Below, one piece after another: positions 1-8,649 of a stretch of DNA of 33,676 nucleotides. The DNA lies in contig NVQL02000082.1 in the NCBI GenBank assembly GCA_002400495.2, forward strand, positions 1 through 33,676, written 5' to 3'. Under the pieces are notes generated by a model that was not told the DNA's origin, ran no database searches, and saw only the letters and a program-made list of their open reading frames with translations. The first letter of the stretch is position 1. Every line of letters begins with the position of its first letter. A program made the translations under genes and the position numbers. The DNA comes from Alphaproteobacteria bacterium. Its GTDB lineage: Bacteria > Pseudomonadota > Alphaproteobacteria > Rhizobiales > OSC116.

Positions 1-770
1 GAAATGACCACGGAGAATGTTTCATTGTTAAACACACCGCTAAACATGCCCATCAACGCGCCAGCCAAGCCAGTCACACCGCACGACAATGCAAAAGATA
101 GCATTTTAGTCTTGGCAATATCCACCCCCATTGCCTGCGCCGAAACTTCGCTATCACGCACCGCAACAAATGAACGGCCAGTAGGTGAACGCAAGATATT
201 GGCATAGCCAATCGTCACCAATACAATTACAATTAACACCACATAATAAAACGCAACGGGTGTGCCCCAACGGTCAATTTGTATCCAATATAGGTTTAAC
301 GGGTCAGAAAACATGCCCGAAACACCCCCGCTCCACGGCGCAGTCAGCACAATGATATCATCAACCAAAATCGACATGGCCATGGTGGCAATAGCCAAAT
401 ATATACCGCGCAGCCGCAAAGCTGGTATAGCAATAATCATGCCCAACCCGCCTGTAATAATGCCCGCCAACGGAAAGGCGATAATAAAGGTAACCCCGTA
501 TTTCACCAAGATATGATAGGCATAACAACCCATCGCCAAAAATGCTGCATGACCCAAACTGGCTTGGCCTGTATGGCCTGTTAGCAGCATCAGCCCAAGC
601 CCTGCAACCGCCCAAATAAGCACATTAGTCATTTCGCCCAAATAAAAATCATCAATTAAATATGGCAAAGCAAACGCCAAAATCACCAAACTGGCATATA
701 GAAACAAAGTCCATCTATCTTCAAAAAATCGAATATCTTGCTCATAACTGGTTTTAAAATGCACGCGCAT
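1..770 (-). CDS. livM: Branched-chain amino acid-type ABC transporter permease LivM (3' end beyond the window)
   Basis: Inner-membrane permease of a Liv/HAA-type ABC importer. About 256 codons are visible and the frame stays open through base 1, so the C-terminus lies outside. The ATG at 770 begins MRVHFKTSYEQD, followed by a hydrophobic helix and then the motif LTGHTGQASLGHAAF, which is diagnostic of LivM. Near the left edge the conserved cytoplasmic loop leads into AGALMGMFSG. It starts 3 nt after the livH stop, so it is probably translationally coupled to livH. LivG/LivF ATPases and a LivK binding protein are not in the window and may follow to the left. Because the pair shares the operator found throughout the neighbouring acyl-CoA genes, I infer that it imports an organic acid substrate of that pathway rather than amino acids. 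Family assignment is sure; substrate is inferred. Confidence 0.93.
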   Translation of the reverse strand, partial: MRVHFKTSYEQDIRFFEDRWTLFLYASLVILAFALPYLIDDFYLGEMTNVLIWAVAGLGLMLLTGHTGQASLGHAAFLAMGCYAYHILVKYGVTFIIAFPLAGIITGGLGMIIAIPALRLRGIYLAIATMAMSILVDDIIVLTAPWSGGVSGMFSDPLNLYWIQIDRWGTPVAFYYVVLIVIVLVTIGYANILRSPTGRSFVAVRDSEVSAQAMGVDIAKTKMLSFALSCGVTGLAGALMGMFSGVFNNETFSVVI

Positions 771-773
771 AGA

Positions 774-1649
774 TCAGACTTTCTTATTACGAAGTTGAGA
801 GAACAAACCGCTCGGGCGGAGCACCAGCACAATCAGCAGCAAAGCATAAGGCGCTATCTGGCTATAACCAGCTGGCATATAACGCGATGCGAATGGCTCA
901 ATAATGCCAATCACCAACCCGCCAAGCAACGCCCCAGGCAAGCTACCAAACCCGCCAATCACCGCCGCAGCAAAAGCTTTAATGCCAATCAAGCCCGTTG
1001 TTGGGTCGACCGAACCTTTGGTAGCAAATAATATGCCTGCGATGCCAGCCACCACACCGCTCAGCGCCCATATAAACCCTTGCACCCGCTTAACAGGAAT
1101 CCCCATATAATAGGCCGCAAGTTGGTTTTGAGAAGCAGCTTGCATCGCCAAGCCTAATTTTGTACGTCCAAAGAAAAAGAACAAGCCAACGGTCAACGCC
1201 ACTGTCACCAAAATCACCGCCACATCTTCCATGCCCAAAGCAATGCCACCTAAATGCAGCTCCTGCCCAGCCAGCGGGTTTTCGAGCGATTGCGGGCTAT
1301 GCCCCCAGATAAGACCTGCGAAAAACCGCATTACAAAGCCCAAAGCAATGGTCAGAATAATAATCGCGGTTTGGCTTTCACCCGCCACACGGCGCAACAA
1401 CAACCGATCGATTAAATAACCAACCGCGCCCATAACCAATAATGTCAGAACAATCGCCACCCCAAATGGCAGCCCCATATAATCTGTATTGCCGAAACCA
1501 ATCATCACAAAGGCACCCAGCATCATAAAATCGCCTTGGGCGAAATTCACCGCCTCGGTGGCTTTGTAAATCATCACAAAACCCAATGCAATCAGGCCAT
1601 ATACGCAGCCATTTGCAATCCCGCTAACCAGTAGCTGAAAAAAGTCCAA
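774..1649 (-). CDS. livH: Branched-chain amino acid-type ABC transporter permease LivH
   Basis: Second inner-membrane permease of the Liv-type importer, 291 residues, with about eight hydrophobic segments. The LivH hallmark GLIALGFVMIYKATEAVNFA follows the N-terminus and GGFGSLPGALLGG lies near the C-terminus. I chose the TTG at 1649 (MDFFQLLVSG) because GAGGGAG sits about 6 nt upstream (1656-1662) and LivH proteins normally start at this point. A longer reading from another TTG at 1673 adds eight residues but has no good ribosome binding site. The gene is first in the livHM unit, directly downstream of a TetR-type palindrome covering its likely -10 box. It appears co-regulated with the beta-oxidation genes. 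Confidence 0.93.
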   Translation of the reverse strand: MDFFQLLVSGIANGCVYGLIALGFVMIYKATEAVNFAQGDFMMLGAFVMIGFGNTDYMGLPFGVAIVLTLLVMGAVGYLIDRLLLRRVAGESQTAIIILTIALGFVMRFFAGLIWGHSPQSLENPLAGQELHLGGIALGMEDVAVILVTVALTVGLFFFFGRTKLGLAMQAASQNQLAAYYMGIPVKRVQGFIWALSGVVAGIAGILFATKGSVDPTTGLIGIKAFAAAVIGGFGSLPGALLGGLVIGIIEPFASRYMPAGYSQIAPYALLLIVLVLRPSGLFSQLRNKKV

Positions 1650-1701
1650 ATTATTCTCCCTCTTTAAATCCAATCGGTCTTATTGCCAATTTGGGATCCA
1701 T

Positions 1702-1736
1702 CAAACATACTAGTCAGTATGTTTGTCATTTGTCAA
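1702..1736 (-). promoter_or_regulatory. Operator site 1 (CATAC-N6-GTATG palindrome) over the livHM promoter
   Basis: A perfect inverted repeat with 10-bp arms (CAAACATACT / AGTATGTTTG) and a 4-bp centre spans 1702-1725. On the minus strand a perfect -35 box TTGACA (1731-1736) and a -10-like TAGTAT (1707-1712) are separated by 18 bp. The palindrome covers the -10 box and much of the spacer, the expected position for a repressor. Sites 2 and 3 share the ACATACT-N4-AGTATGT core (first base G in site 3). Regulator identity (TetR at 19177) is inferred from genomic context. Confidence 0.8.
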
Positions 1737-1761
1737 TTGCAAAAACACACAATGTTTATGT

Positions 1762-2652
1762 TCAATTATTTCCTATAAAATATCCTATTTCATCAGCTAT
1801 TTTTTGTGGTTGTCGGTGATGTAACCAATGATCTGCTCCCTCAAGCTCCACAATTTTAACATTATCAGCCAATTCACCTATACCGTTACGGCATACTGGC
1901 AACAAAGCGGTGTCATCCACCCCCCAGATAATAAGATGCGGCATACTGATTCGCATTTTGCGCGCGTCTAGCACAACCATCTCATCTGAATTTAAAACCT
2001 GCCCGACAGGCGGCACTTTAAGCGGGCTGGCCTTATACCAATTGACCATGGCTTCAAGGCAATATTCACGAGACCATTCGGTTTTATAAGCGTTAATTTT
2101 TTCTTCATCAAACCAATCACTATCCATATTTTGGCGCAGCAGGCTGATTAATTTTTCAAAATCATCAGCAGCTAAAATGCCAACACTGTCATCGCGCCGC
2201 AACCAATTTATATATTGGCTGGCCGCTGCCTGTGCACCACCTTTTGCCAGCTCAGTTTGAAAAGGAATGGGATGCACACCATTTAAAACAATTAAATCAC
2301 TTATCATTTGCGGCACAGCAGATGCGACCACATAAGCCGCTGCCGCACCCCAATCATGCGCCAACAAATGAATCGGCTGTTTTGGAGAATAATGCGCCAT
2401 CAACCCAATGACATCCTGCACAATAAGTGACATGCGATAATTCGCAACGCCCCGCGGTTTACAAGATTGCCCAAACCCTCGCAAATCTGGTGCAATGCAA
2501 TAAAAGTCATCACGCAAATAAGCCGCTAACTCTTCCCACGCGCCGCCATATTCGGGAAACCCGTGCAACAACATAAGCTTTGGTTTGCTGGCTTCACCCC
2601 ACAGCCGCACAAAAAACTCATTGCCATTTATGCTAACAAATTCACTTTGCAT
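1762..2652 (-). CDS. Alpha/beta hydrolase, epoxide hydrolase / haloalkanoate dehalogenase type
   Basis: Cytosolic alpha/beta-hydrolase of 296 residues. The oxyanion-hole motif HGFP is at 30-33, and the nucleophile elbow LLAHDWGAA carries Asp100 rather than Ser, which is typical of epoxide hydrolases and haloacetate dehalogenases. A charge-relay acid lies in WGVDD (246/247), and the catalytic His275 is in GADHW. It probably opens an epoxide, dehalogenates, or hydrolyses a related bond through an aspartyl-ester intermediate; the substrate cannot be read from the sequence. It is the last gene of the minus-strand operon headed by the MDR at 5627, with one base separating it from the SDR upstream. 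A role in processing an oxygenated or cyclic acid feeding the pathway is inference. Confidence 0.88.
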   Translation of the reverse strand: MQSEFVSINGNEFFVRLWGEASKPKLMLLHGFPEYGGAWEELAAYLRDDFYCIAPDLRGFGQSCKPRGVANYRMSLIVQDVIGLMAHYSPKQPIHLLAHDWGAAAAYVVASAVPQMISDLIVLNGVHPIPFQTELAKGGAQAAASQYINWLRRDDSVGILAADDFEKLISLLRQNMDSDWFDEEKINAYKTEWSREYCLEAMVNWYKASPLKVPPVGQVLNSDEMVVLDARKMRISMPHLIIWGVDDTALLPVCRNGIGELADNVKIVELEGADHWLHHRQPQKIADEIGYFIGNN

Positions 2653-2653
2653 A

Positions 2654-3439
2654 TCAATATTTCATATCTGGTAAATTGAGCGAGGCGCTATTGCCACCAT
2701 CCACCGCCAACGCCTGACCTGTGATATAGCTCGCATCATCACTCGCCAAAAACGCCACAACCGAAGCAATTTCAGACGCATGGCCGAAACGCCGCAATTC
2801 ACACCGCGCACCAAGCCGATCCTCTTTACCTTTGCTGCGGGCATAATCAAACACTGGCTTGGTCATGTTAGATTCAACCAGACCAGGGCATATGGCGTTA
2901 ACCCGAATGCCATGGCTGCCAAAATCGCAAGCAGCAGTTTTGGTCATGTTAATCACCGCGGCTTTAGAGGCCGAATAGGCGTTGCCGCCCGCCCCTGCCC
3001 TGATGCCCGCCACCGATGCAGTGTTAACAATCGCTCCCTTGTGAGCGGCAATCATATAAGGCGCAACAGCATCCATAAACATCATGCCGCCATAAACATT
3101 GACCTCCATCACCCGTTTCCAATTGTCCAAACTTTGTGCGCCCATCGGCTTGGCCTCGCACACCATGCCCGCATTGTTAAACAGCACATCTATCTGCCCA
3201 AAAACCTTTATCACTTGCTCAACACAAGCTTTTACCTCAGCCTCACTGGCAATATCTACTTTAAAAAGCACAGCCTTTGTCACATCAGGCAAATCTTCTA
3301 ACGTCGCTTGAAGCCCTGCCTCATCAATATCCACCAATGCTAAACTCGCGCCTTCTTCGGCCAATCTTATGGCAGTCGCGCGGCCTATCGCCCCGCCAGC
3401 ACCTGTTAAAATCGCAACTTTCCCATTAAATCTCTGCAT
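2654..3439 (-). CDS. SDR-family dehydrogenase, probably NAD-dependent
   Basis: Classical short-chain dehydrogenase/reductase of 261 residues. The nucleotide-binding motif TGAGGAIG is at 12-19. An acidic residue at the end of beta-2 (VDID, about 37) favours NAD(H). NNAG is at 88-91, and the catalytic Ser142, Tyr155 and Lys159 are in place (YSASK). The C-terminal PGLVESNMT region is the usual substrate lid. I chose the ATG at 3439 (MQRFNGKVAIL) because it follows the upstream stop as TGATATG and matches the family start; an upstream in-frame start at 3469 would overlap the previous SDR by 29 nt. In a beta-oxidation operon it may be a 3-hydroxyacyl-CoA or alcohol dehydrogenase. The exact substrate is unknown. 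Confidence 0.9.
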   Translation of the reverse strand: MQRFNGKVAILTGAGGAIGRATAIRLAEEGASLALVDIDEAGLQATLEDLPDVTKAVLFKVDIASEAEVKACVEQVIKVFGQIDVLFNNAGMVCEAKPMGAQSLDNWKRVMEVNVYGGMMFMDAVAPYMIAAHKGAIVNTASVAGIRAGAGGNAYSASKAAVINMTKTAACDFGSHGIRVNAICPGLVESNMTKPVFDYARSKGKEDRLGARCELRRFGHASEIASVVAFLASDDASYITGQALAVDGGNSASLNLPDMKY

Positions 3440-3440
3440 A

Positions 3441-4193
3441 TCAAATTGTCTCGCCGCCATCAGCCACAATCACTTGACCCGTTACAAATGATGCCGCTTG
3501 ACTGGCAAGGAAATGTGCCACACCCGCAATTTCATCAGGCATGCCAATTCGTCTCATAGGCGTGATTTTCTCCTGTATTGCCATGATTTTGGGATTCTCC
3601 CATAAGGCACGTGCGAACTCAGTTTTAATCAAACCTGGTGCAATGGCATTCACCCGTATGTTATGCCTGCCCAATTCATGAGCTAAATTACGCGCAAGCT
3701 GCGCCTCGGCAGCCTTGGACATGCCATAAGCCCCAATCACTGTATTGCCCTTAAGCGCGGTGATAGATGACATGAGGATAATAGACCCACCGCCATTTTC
3801 AATCATCACAGGTTGTACCAAATTGCTCAGCCATATGGTGCTTTGCACATTGACGCACATGACCTTTTCGAACGCACTGTCTTCTAAACTCGACATCGGC
3901 CCATATGACGGGTTGGTGGCCGCATTACACACCAATATATCCACCTTGCCCCATTTACTCATCGTTTGGTCAAACAAATTCTGCACTTGAGTTTTATTGC
4001 CAACATTACAAGCCACTGCAATGGCCTCGCCGCCCGCATCACGAATGCTAGCCGCAACCGCTTCACAAGGCTCAATATTACGGCTCGAAATCACCACTTT
4101 TGCGCCAGCTTTGGCATATTGTTCGGCAATCGCTTGGCCAATGCCGCGCGATGAGCCTGTGATGATTGCCACTTTATCAGTTAAATCAAACAT
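3441..4193 (-). CDS. SDR-family oxidoreductase
   Basis: Classical short-chain dehydrogenase/reductase of 250 residues. TGSSRGIG is at 12-19 and is followed by a basic residue after beta-2 (SSRN), suggesting NADP(H). NAA is at 90-92, with the Ser143-Tyr156-Lys160 triad (YGMSK). The ATG at 4193 shares an A with the thioesterase stop (TAATG) and has GGAG about 7 nt upstream; an ATG four codons earlier is less well placed. FabG-like similarity suggests a 3-oxoacyl-CoA or related carbonyl reductase/dehydrogenase. Together with the preceding SDR it gives the operon two differently tuned dehydrogenases. Substrate is not assignable. Confidence 0.9.
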   Translation of the reverse strand: MFDLTDKVAIITGSSRGIGQAIAEQYAKAGAKVVISSRNIEPCEAVAASIRDAGGEAIAVACNVGNKTQVQNLFDQTMSKWGKVDILVCNAATNPSYGPMSSLEDSAFEKVMCVNVQSTIWLSNLVQPVMIENGGGSIILMSSITALKGNTVIGAYGMSKAAEAQLARNLAHELGRHNIRVNAIAPGLIKTEFARALWENPKIMAIQEKITPMRRIGMPDEIAGVAHFLASQAASFVTGQVIVADGGETI

Positions 4194-4645
4194 TATTGTC
4201 TCCATTGTTGAGGTGCAGGAACGCCTTCTGGCAAATGACTACCTTTGCCCCATTTAAAAGTACCTGTTGCCGTGGCAATCAAATCACCACTATCAGTTTT
4301 TATCGTGCCATTACTGGTATAAAGCGACCGCCCACCACTAACCTGATGCGCCTCAAGCCAAATAACATCACCCTCAGCGCGGCCAACAAAATTTGTTGTC
4401 AAAGACACCGTCACCATGGTGCGAATATTACCCTCTACCGTGCAATAATTACCCGCCAAGCCACAAATCATATCCAAGCCAGAAGCAATCACTCCGCCAT
4501 GCAAAATGCCGATCGGGTTTAAATGCCGTTCAGTCAGCTCAATCCGCGCTTTGGCATATTCAAGCGACCATTCGACAATGTCGATGCCGACTAACTGGCT
4601 AAACCCGCCACCAAAAGCGTAATTTATTTGCTCTATCTCATTCAT
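4193..4645 (-). CDS. PaaI-type hotdog acyl-CoA thioesterase
   Basis: Single hotdog-domain protein of 150 residues, the usual PaaI/YdiI size. The signature NPIGILHGG (43-51) is followed by Asp58, in the position of the catalytic acidic residue of PaaI-like thioesterases. It probably hydrolyses acyl-CoA in the cytosol, releasing CoA from dead-end or over-accumulated intermediates. I chose the ATG at 4645 because GGGAG lies 6 nt upstream; another ATG two codons earlier sits within that ribosome binding site. The gene overlaps the 3' end of the MDR by 8 nt and the following SDR by 1 nt, so all are one transcript. Confidence 0.88.
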   Translation of the reverse strand: MNEIEQINYAFGGGFSQLVGIDIVEWSLEYAKARIELTERHLNPIGILHGGVIASGLDMICGLAGNYCTVEGNIRTMVTVSLTTNFVGRAEGDVIWLEAHQVSGGRSLYTSNGTIKTDSGDLIATATGTFKWGKGSHLPEGVPAPQQWRQ

Positions 4646-5627
4646 CCGCATCTCCCGTTGTCAGCACTATTTTGCCAATGGCACGGCGCTGCTTTAAATC
4701 ATTCAACGCCAAAGCCGCATCTTTAAGCGCATAAGCTTTGCTGATATGCGGGTTTAATTTACCCTCCGCATACCACTCAAACATTTGCGCAAAATTTTCA
4801 TTATCCAAAGCCAATTCCTTACCCCTAAATGCACCCCAAAACACCCCAACCACTGAGCAGCCTTTAAGCAACATCAAGTTAACAGGAACCTTGGGTATAT
4901 CGCCCGAAGCAAAACCCACAACCAGCACCCGCCCCCGCCATGCGGTCGAGCGCAATGCCAATTCAAACATGTCTCCTCCAACAGGATCGTAGACCACATC
5001 AACACCCTTGCCTTTGGTGAGCGCTTTTATCTCATCACGTAGCGGCGTATCCGTATAATTGATCAACTCGTCTGCACCCGCCGCTTTAGCAGCAGCCAAT
5101 TTTTCATCGCTGCTCGCAGCAGCAATCACCCGCGCGCCCATAAGTTTGCCCAGCTCCACCGCAGCAAGGCCAACGCCGCCACCTGCACCTAGCACCAGCA
5201 AAGTTTCACCTGCTTTAAGTTCTGCCCGTTGTTTTAGCGCGTGCATGCTTGTGCCATAAGTCATCGCAAAGCCTGCCGCAGTTTTGCCATCCATGCCTTT
5301 TGGCCGCGGCAGTAACTTGTCCCGCTCAATCACCATTTGCTCGGCAAAACCGCCATAAGGCACCATAGCAATCACCGATTCGCCAATGCAATCTGCCGAC
5401 ACACCTTCGCCTACTGCATCAATAACCCCAGCCACTTCACCCCCTGGTGAAAATGGCAATTCAGGCTTAAATTGATATTTACCTTCAATGATCAAAGTGT
5501 CAGGAAAGTTACAGCCACAGGCCTCTATAGCAATGCGCACCTGCCCCGCAGCAGGAGTTAAATCATCAACCTCTTTTACAGATAGCTTTTCTGGTGGCCC
5601 AACTTCGGTGCATAAAACAGCTTTCAT
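4638..5627 (-). CDS. Zinc-free MDR: NADPH:quinone reductase-like oxidoreductase
   Basis: Medium-chain dehydrogenase/reductase of 329 residues without the structural or catalytic zinc ligand sets. It has an N-terminal GroES-like fold (SPGGEVAGVIDAVG) and a Rossmann domain with GAGGGVG (147-153). It resembles quinone oxidoreductase and acyl-CoA-related MDRs found beside ACAD genes. The ATG at 5627 has GGGAGG upstream; an earlier in-frame ATG at 5663 lies before that site and adds twelve atypical residues. It heads the minus-strand operon MDR-thioesterase-SDR-SDR-hydrolase. Operator site 2 sits in the shared promoter region with the divergent fadJ-like gene. The reduced substrate (quinone, enoyl-CoA or enone) is uncertain. 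Confidence 0.87.
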   Translation of the reverse strand: MKAVLCTEVGPPEKLSVKEVDDLTPAAGQVRIAIEACGCNFPDTLIIEGKYQFKPELPFSPGGEVAGVIDAVGEGVSADCIGESVIAMVPYGGFAEQMVIERDKLLPRPKGMDGKTAAGFAMTYGTSMHALKQRAELKAGETLLVLGAGGGVGLAAVELGKLMGARVIAAASSDEKLAAAKAAGADELINYTDTPLRDEIKALTKGKGVDVVYDPVGGDMFELALRSTAWRGRVLVVGFASGDIPKVPVNLMLLKGCSVVGVFWGAFRGKELALDNENFAQMFEWYAEGKLNPHISKAYALKDAALALNDLKQRRAIGKIVLTTGDADE

Positions 5628-5676
5628 TATGAATATCCTCCCAAATATGAAATCATTAAACATGACGGTTGACGGC

Positions 5677-5711
5677 TTGTCAATAAAACAACATACTAAG
5701 TAGTATGTAAA
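5677..5711. promoter_or_regulatory. Operator site 2 in a divergent promoter region
   Basis: A perfect palindrome ACATACT-AAGT-AGTATGT lies at 5691-5708 between two divergent operons. On the plus strand TTGTCA (5677-5682) and TAGTAT (5701-5706) are 18 bp apart, the same geometry as at site 1, with the -10 box inside the right arm. On the minus strand TTTACA (5706-5711) followed after 17 bp by TTTTAT is a plausible promoter for the MDR operon. One bound dimer could therefore block both directions. Confidence 0.78.
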
Positions 5712-5730
5712 AAATTAAGAAAGAAAACGC

Positions 5731-7833
5731 ATGACGAATCCAGTGACATTATTGGTAAAAAACCATATTGGCATCATCACCATTGACAACCCGCCGATCA
5801 ACGCCTTGGGCATAGATGTGCGCAAGGGCTTGATAAGCAGTATAGATGAAGCCGAAGCAAATACCGATGTAAAAGCTGTGATCATTCATGCCAATGGCCG
5901 CACATTCCCCCCAGGAGCAGACATTAAAGAATTTGGCAAACCGCCATTAGAGCCACATTTAGTCATCACCTGCAGCCATGTAGAAAATTGCAGCAAACCA
6001 GTGATTGCAGCTTTGCACGGCACTGCATTGGGCGGCGGCTTCGAGATTGCCTTAAGCGCGCATTTTCGCATCGCCATGCCCAAAACCAAATTCGGCCTGC
6101 CCGAAGTGGCATTAGGCATATTACCTGGTGCCAGTGGTACCCAACGCGTACCACGCATCACAGGTGCCGCAGCAGCTTTAGATATGATGATTTCGGGCAA
6201 ACCATTCAACGCCAAAAAAGCCCTAGATCTGGGCTTAATCGACAAAATCACCGACAACGACAATATATTAGATGCCGCCATTGAATATGCCACCGACATC
6301 ATTGCCAATAACACGCCAATAAGCCGCGTTTGCGACCGCACAGATGGTTTTGCAGATGCCGATAAATATGCCGCAGAAATTGCCACCACCCGCGCCCAAT
6401 TGGATAAAAAGGGCGGATTATTTTGCCAATATGCCATTGTAGATTGCGTTGAAACAGCCGCAAAACTACCATTTAATGAAGGCCTGATATACGAACGCGA
6501 AAAAATCACCGCCTGCATGAAAACTGATGAACACGCCGCTTTGGTACATGTGTTTTTTGCAGAACGAAAAAGCCCCAAACCACCTGAAGCCCTGCGTGCC
6601 AAACCGCTAGACATTCAGCAATTGGGCATTGTCGGTGGCGGCACTATGGGCGCTGGCATTGCCGTTGCCGCCTTAAATGGCGGCTTAAGTGTCACCATGA
6701 TTGAGCGCGACGCCGACAGTATCAAACGCGGCATTCAAAATGTCGAAAAAGTCTATTTGCGCAACATTGAAAAAGGCCGCATGAACGCCGAGCAAATGGC
6801 TGCCGTCATGGCGCGCTTCACCCCTTCCACCGATTATAACGATTTATCAGACGTTGATATGGTGATCGAAGCGGTGTTCGAGCAGATGGATGTTAAAAAA
6901 GCCGTGTTTGCCGAACTAGACAAAGTGCTAAAACCAACTGCCATCCTAGCCAGCAACACTTCTTATCTAGATGTCAACGAGCTAGCCGTCACAACCAAAC
7001 GGCCAGAAAATGTCATTGGTTTGCATTTTTTCTCGCCTGCCAACACCATGCGCCTGCTCGAGATTGTCGTGCCCGATAATGTATCCGACCAAACCGTATC
7101 GACAGCTTTCGCTTTCGCCAAACAACTGGGCAAAGTGGCGGTGCGCGCAGGTGTTTGTGATGGCTTTATCGGCAACCGCATCCTCGGCAAATACGCCCAA
7201 GCCGCCACCAATATGTTGGAAGACGGCGCATCCCCATATCACATGGATAAAGTCATCCGTGATTTCGGCTACCCAATAGGTGTTTACCAAATGTTTGATT
7301 TAGCAGGTGGTGACATCGGCTGGGACACCCGCAAACGCCTTGCCGAAACGCGCGACCCCGCCGAGCGCTATGTACATGTTGATGACCGAATTTGCGAAAA
7401 TGGTTGGTTTGGCCAAAAGACAGGGCGTGGCTATTATATATACGAAAATGGCGCGCGCATTGGCACAGAAGACCCCGAAATTTTAGCCATTATCGACAAA
7501 GAACGCAAAATTGCAGGCATCACACCCCATGATTTTGGCGATGAAGAAATCATCGAAACTTATATGGCAGCAATGATTAACGAAGCCGCCAATGTGTTGC
7601 ACGAAGGCATTGCACTGCGGCCATCGGACATTGATGTCACAGCAATTTATGGTTATGGCTTCCCGCGTCATAAGGGCGGCCCCATGCAATATGCCGACAG
7701 CATTGGCTTGAATAAAATACTTGCCACCGTTGTGAGATTAAGCGAAACTGATGCCAATTTTTGGGTGGTATCACCATTGCTGAGGCAGCTAGTGGCCGAT
7801 GGTGAAAATTTTGCTAGTTTAAATAACGTTTAA
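5731..7833 (+). CDS. Bifunctional enoyl-CoA hydratase / 3-hydroxyacyl-CoA dehydrogenase
   Basis: Multifunctional beta-oxidation enzyme of 700 residues, organised like PimF/peroxisomal MFE1. The N-terminal crotonase domain (1-200) has the oxyanion segment PPGADI (60-65), GGGFE with catalytic Glu105, and PEV with Glu125, so hydratase activity is expected. The NAD-binding domain starts near 297 with IVGGGTMGAGIA. SNTS (408-411) and the catalytic His432 in IGLHFFSP follow. The C-terminal dehydrogenase dimerisation repeats run to about 690. It hydrates trans-2-enoyl-CoA and oxidises the 3-hydroxyacyl-CoA to 3-oxoacyl-CoA. It is first in a two-gene plus-strand operon under operator site 2. Length and domain order fit the family; chain-length or dicarboxylate preference cannot be read. 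Confidence 0.95.
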   Translation: MTNPVTLLVKNHIGIITIDNPPINALGIDVRKGLISSIDEAEANTDVKAVIIHANGRTFPPGADIKEFGKPPLEPHLVITCSHVENCSKPVIAALHGTALGGGFEIALSAHFRIAMPKTKFGLPEVALGILPGASGTQRVPRITGAAAALDMMISGKPFNAKKALDLGLIDKITDNDNILDAAIEYATDIIANNTPISRVCDRTDGFADADKYAAEIATTRAQLDKKGGLFCQYAIVDCVETAAKLPFNEGLIYEREKITACMKTDEHAALVHVFFAERKSPKPPEALRAKPLDIQQLGIVGGGTMGAGIAVAALNGGLSVTMIERDADSIKRGIQNVEKVYLRNIEKGRMNAEQMAAVMARFTPSTDYNDLSDVDMVIEAVFEQMDVKKAVFAELDKVLKPTAILASNTSYLDVNELAVTTKRPENVIGLHFFSPANTMRLLEIVVPDNVSDQTVSTAFAFAKQLGKVAVRAGVCDGFIGNRILGKYAQAATNMLEDGASPYHMDKVIRDFGYPIGVYQMFDLAGGDIGWDTRKRLAETRDPAERYVHVDDRICENGWFGQKTGRGYYIYENGARIGTEDPEILAIIDKERKIAGITPHDFGDEEIIETYMAAMINEAANVLHEGIALRPSDIDVTAIYGYGFPRHKGGPMQYADSIGLNKILATVVRLSETDANFWVVSPLLRQLVADGENFASLNNV

Positions 7834-7845
7834 TGGGAGTCTAAT

Positions 7846-8649
7846 ATGAAAGATTACGCCGATAGTGAGCGCCAAGGCAACTGCATTGTGGTGACCATTA
7901 ACCGCCCCAAAGAACGCAATCCCATTTCGGCCGAATTATTCGCCGAGATGAAGAATGCACTCAAAACGGCGCAAGATGACCCGACTATCGGCGCGGTTAT
8001 TCTCACGGGCGCATCACTCGAAAACGGCCAAGGCTTTTTTTGCGCAGGCGGTAATCTGAATGATTTGGCAGCTTCCGCTGATCGCACGCCCGATGAGCGG
8101 CGTGAATTGCTAGAAACATTACATAATTTCACTCGCATGGTGCGTGACAGCGATGTGCCTGTCATTGCCGCAGTTGAAGGCGGCGCAGCAGGCGCAGGTT
8201 GCTCTATTGCCCTCACTTGCGATTTTGTGATCAGCGCCGAAGATGCTAAATTTTCTGTCGCCTATGTCAATGTCGGCCTCACTCCTGATGGCGGAGTCAC
8301 CTCATTTTTAGCCGATATCCTGCCGCGCCAATTGGCCAATGAAATGTGCCTACTCGGCAAACAAGTCAGCGCACAAAGATTTTACGATTTGGGTGTGGTA
8401 AATGTGGTAACAGAAAATGGCGCAGCCCTACAAGCCGCGCTAAAACTAGGCGAACGATTAGCCCAAGGCCCACGCAACACCATTGCCACCATCAAACATT
8501 TATGCAGCGCAGCAATCTCCAACGATCTTGACGCACAACTAGAATTAGAGGCAGTCAAAATGGTCGAAGCCCAAGGCCTGCCCGAAGCCAAAGAAGGCAT
8601 CACTGCCTTCTTCGCCAAACGCAAACCAGATTACGTAAAATTACGCTGA
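7846..8649 (+). CDS. Crotonase-family protein, PaaG-like enoyl-CoA isomerase/hydratase
   Basis: Single crotonase-fold protein of 267 residues, with GGGAG before the ATG at 7846, 12 nt after the fadJ-like stop. The oxyanion-hole motif FFCAGGN (64-70) is intact. Both glutamates of classical enoyl-CoA hydratase seem replaced: Ser120 in AGAGCSIA and Tyr140 before VNVGLTPDGG. Asp148 of PDGG sits where PaaG-type isomerases carry their catalytic aspartate. It is therefore more likely a delta3-delta2 enoyl-CoA isomerase or related enzyme than a plain hydratase, useful for unsaturated or ring-derived intermediates. Its 3' end overlaps the convergent ACAD by 9 nt. Confidence 0.88.
   Translation: MKDYADSERQGNCIVVTINRPKERNPISAELFAEMKNALKTAQDDPTIGAVILTGASLENGQGFFCAGGNLNDLAASADRTPDERRELLETLHNFTRMVRDSDVPVIAAVEGGAAGAGCSIALTCDFVISAEDAKFSVAYVNVGLTPDGGVTSFLADILPRQLANEMCLLGKQVSAQRFYDLGVVNVVTENGAALQAALKLGERLAQGPRNTIATIKHLCSAAISNDLDAQLELEAVKMVEAQGLPEAKEGITAFFAKRKPDYVKLR

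Noticed and set aside
2780..3301. 173-residue plus-strand open frame inside the SDR gene
   Set aside because: It is antisense to a clear SDR with intact catalytic motifs, and its composition has no recognisable domain.
5886..6614. 242-residue minus-strand open frame inside the fadJ-like gene
   Set aside because: It mirrors the crotonase domain coding strand, has no ribosome binding site and no family resemblance.
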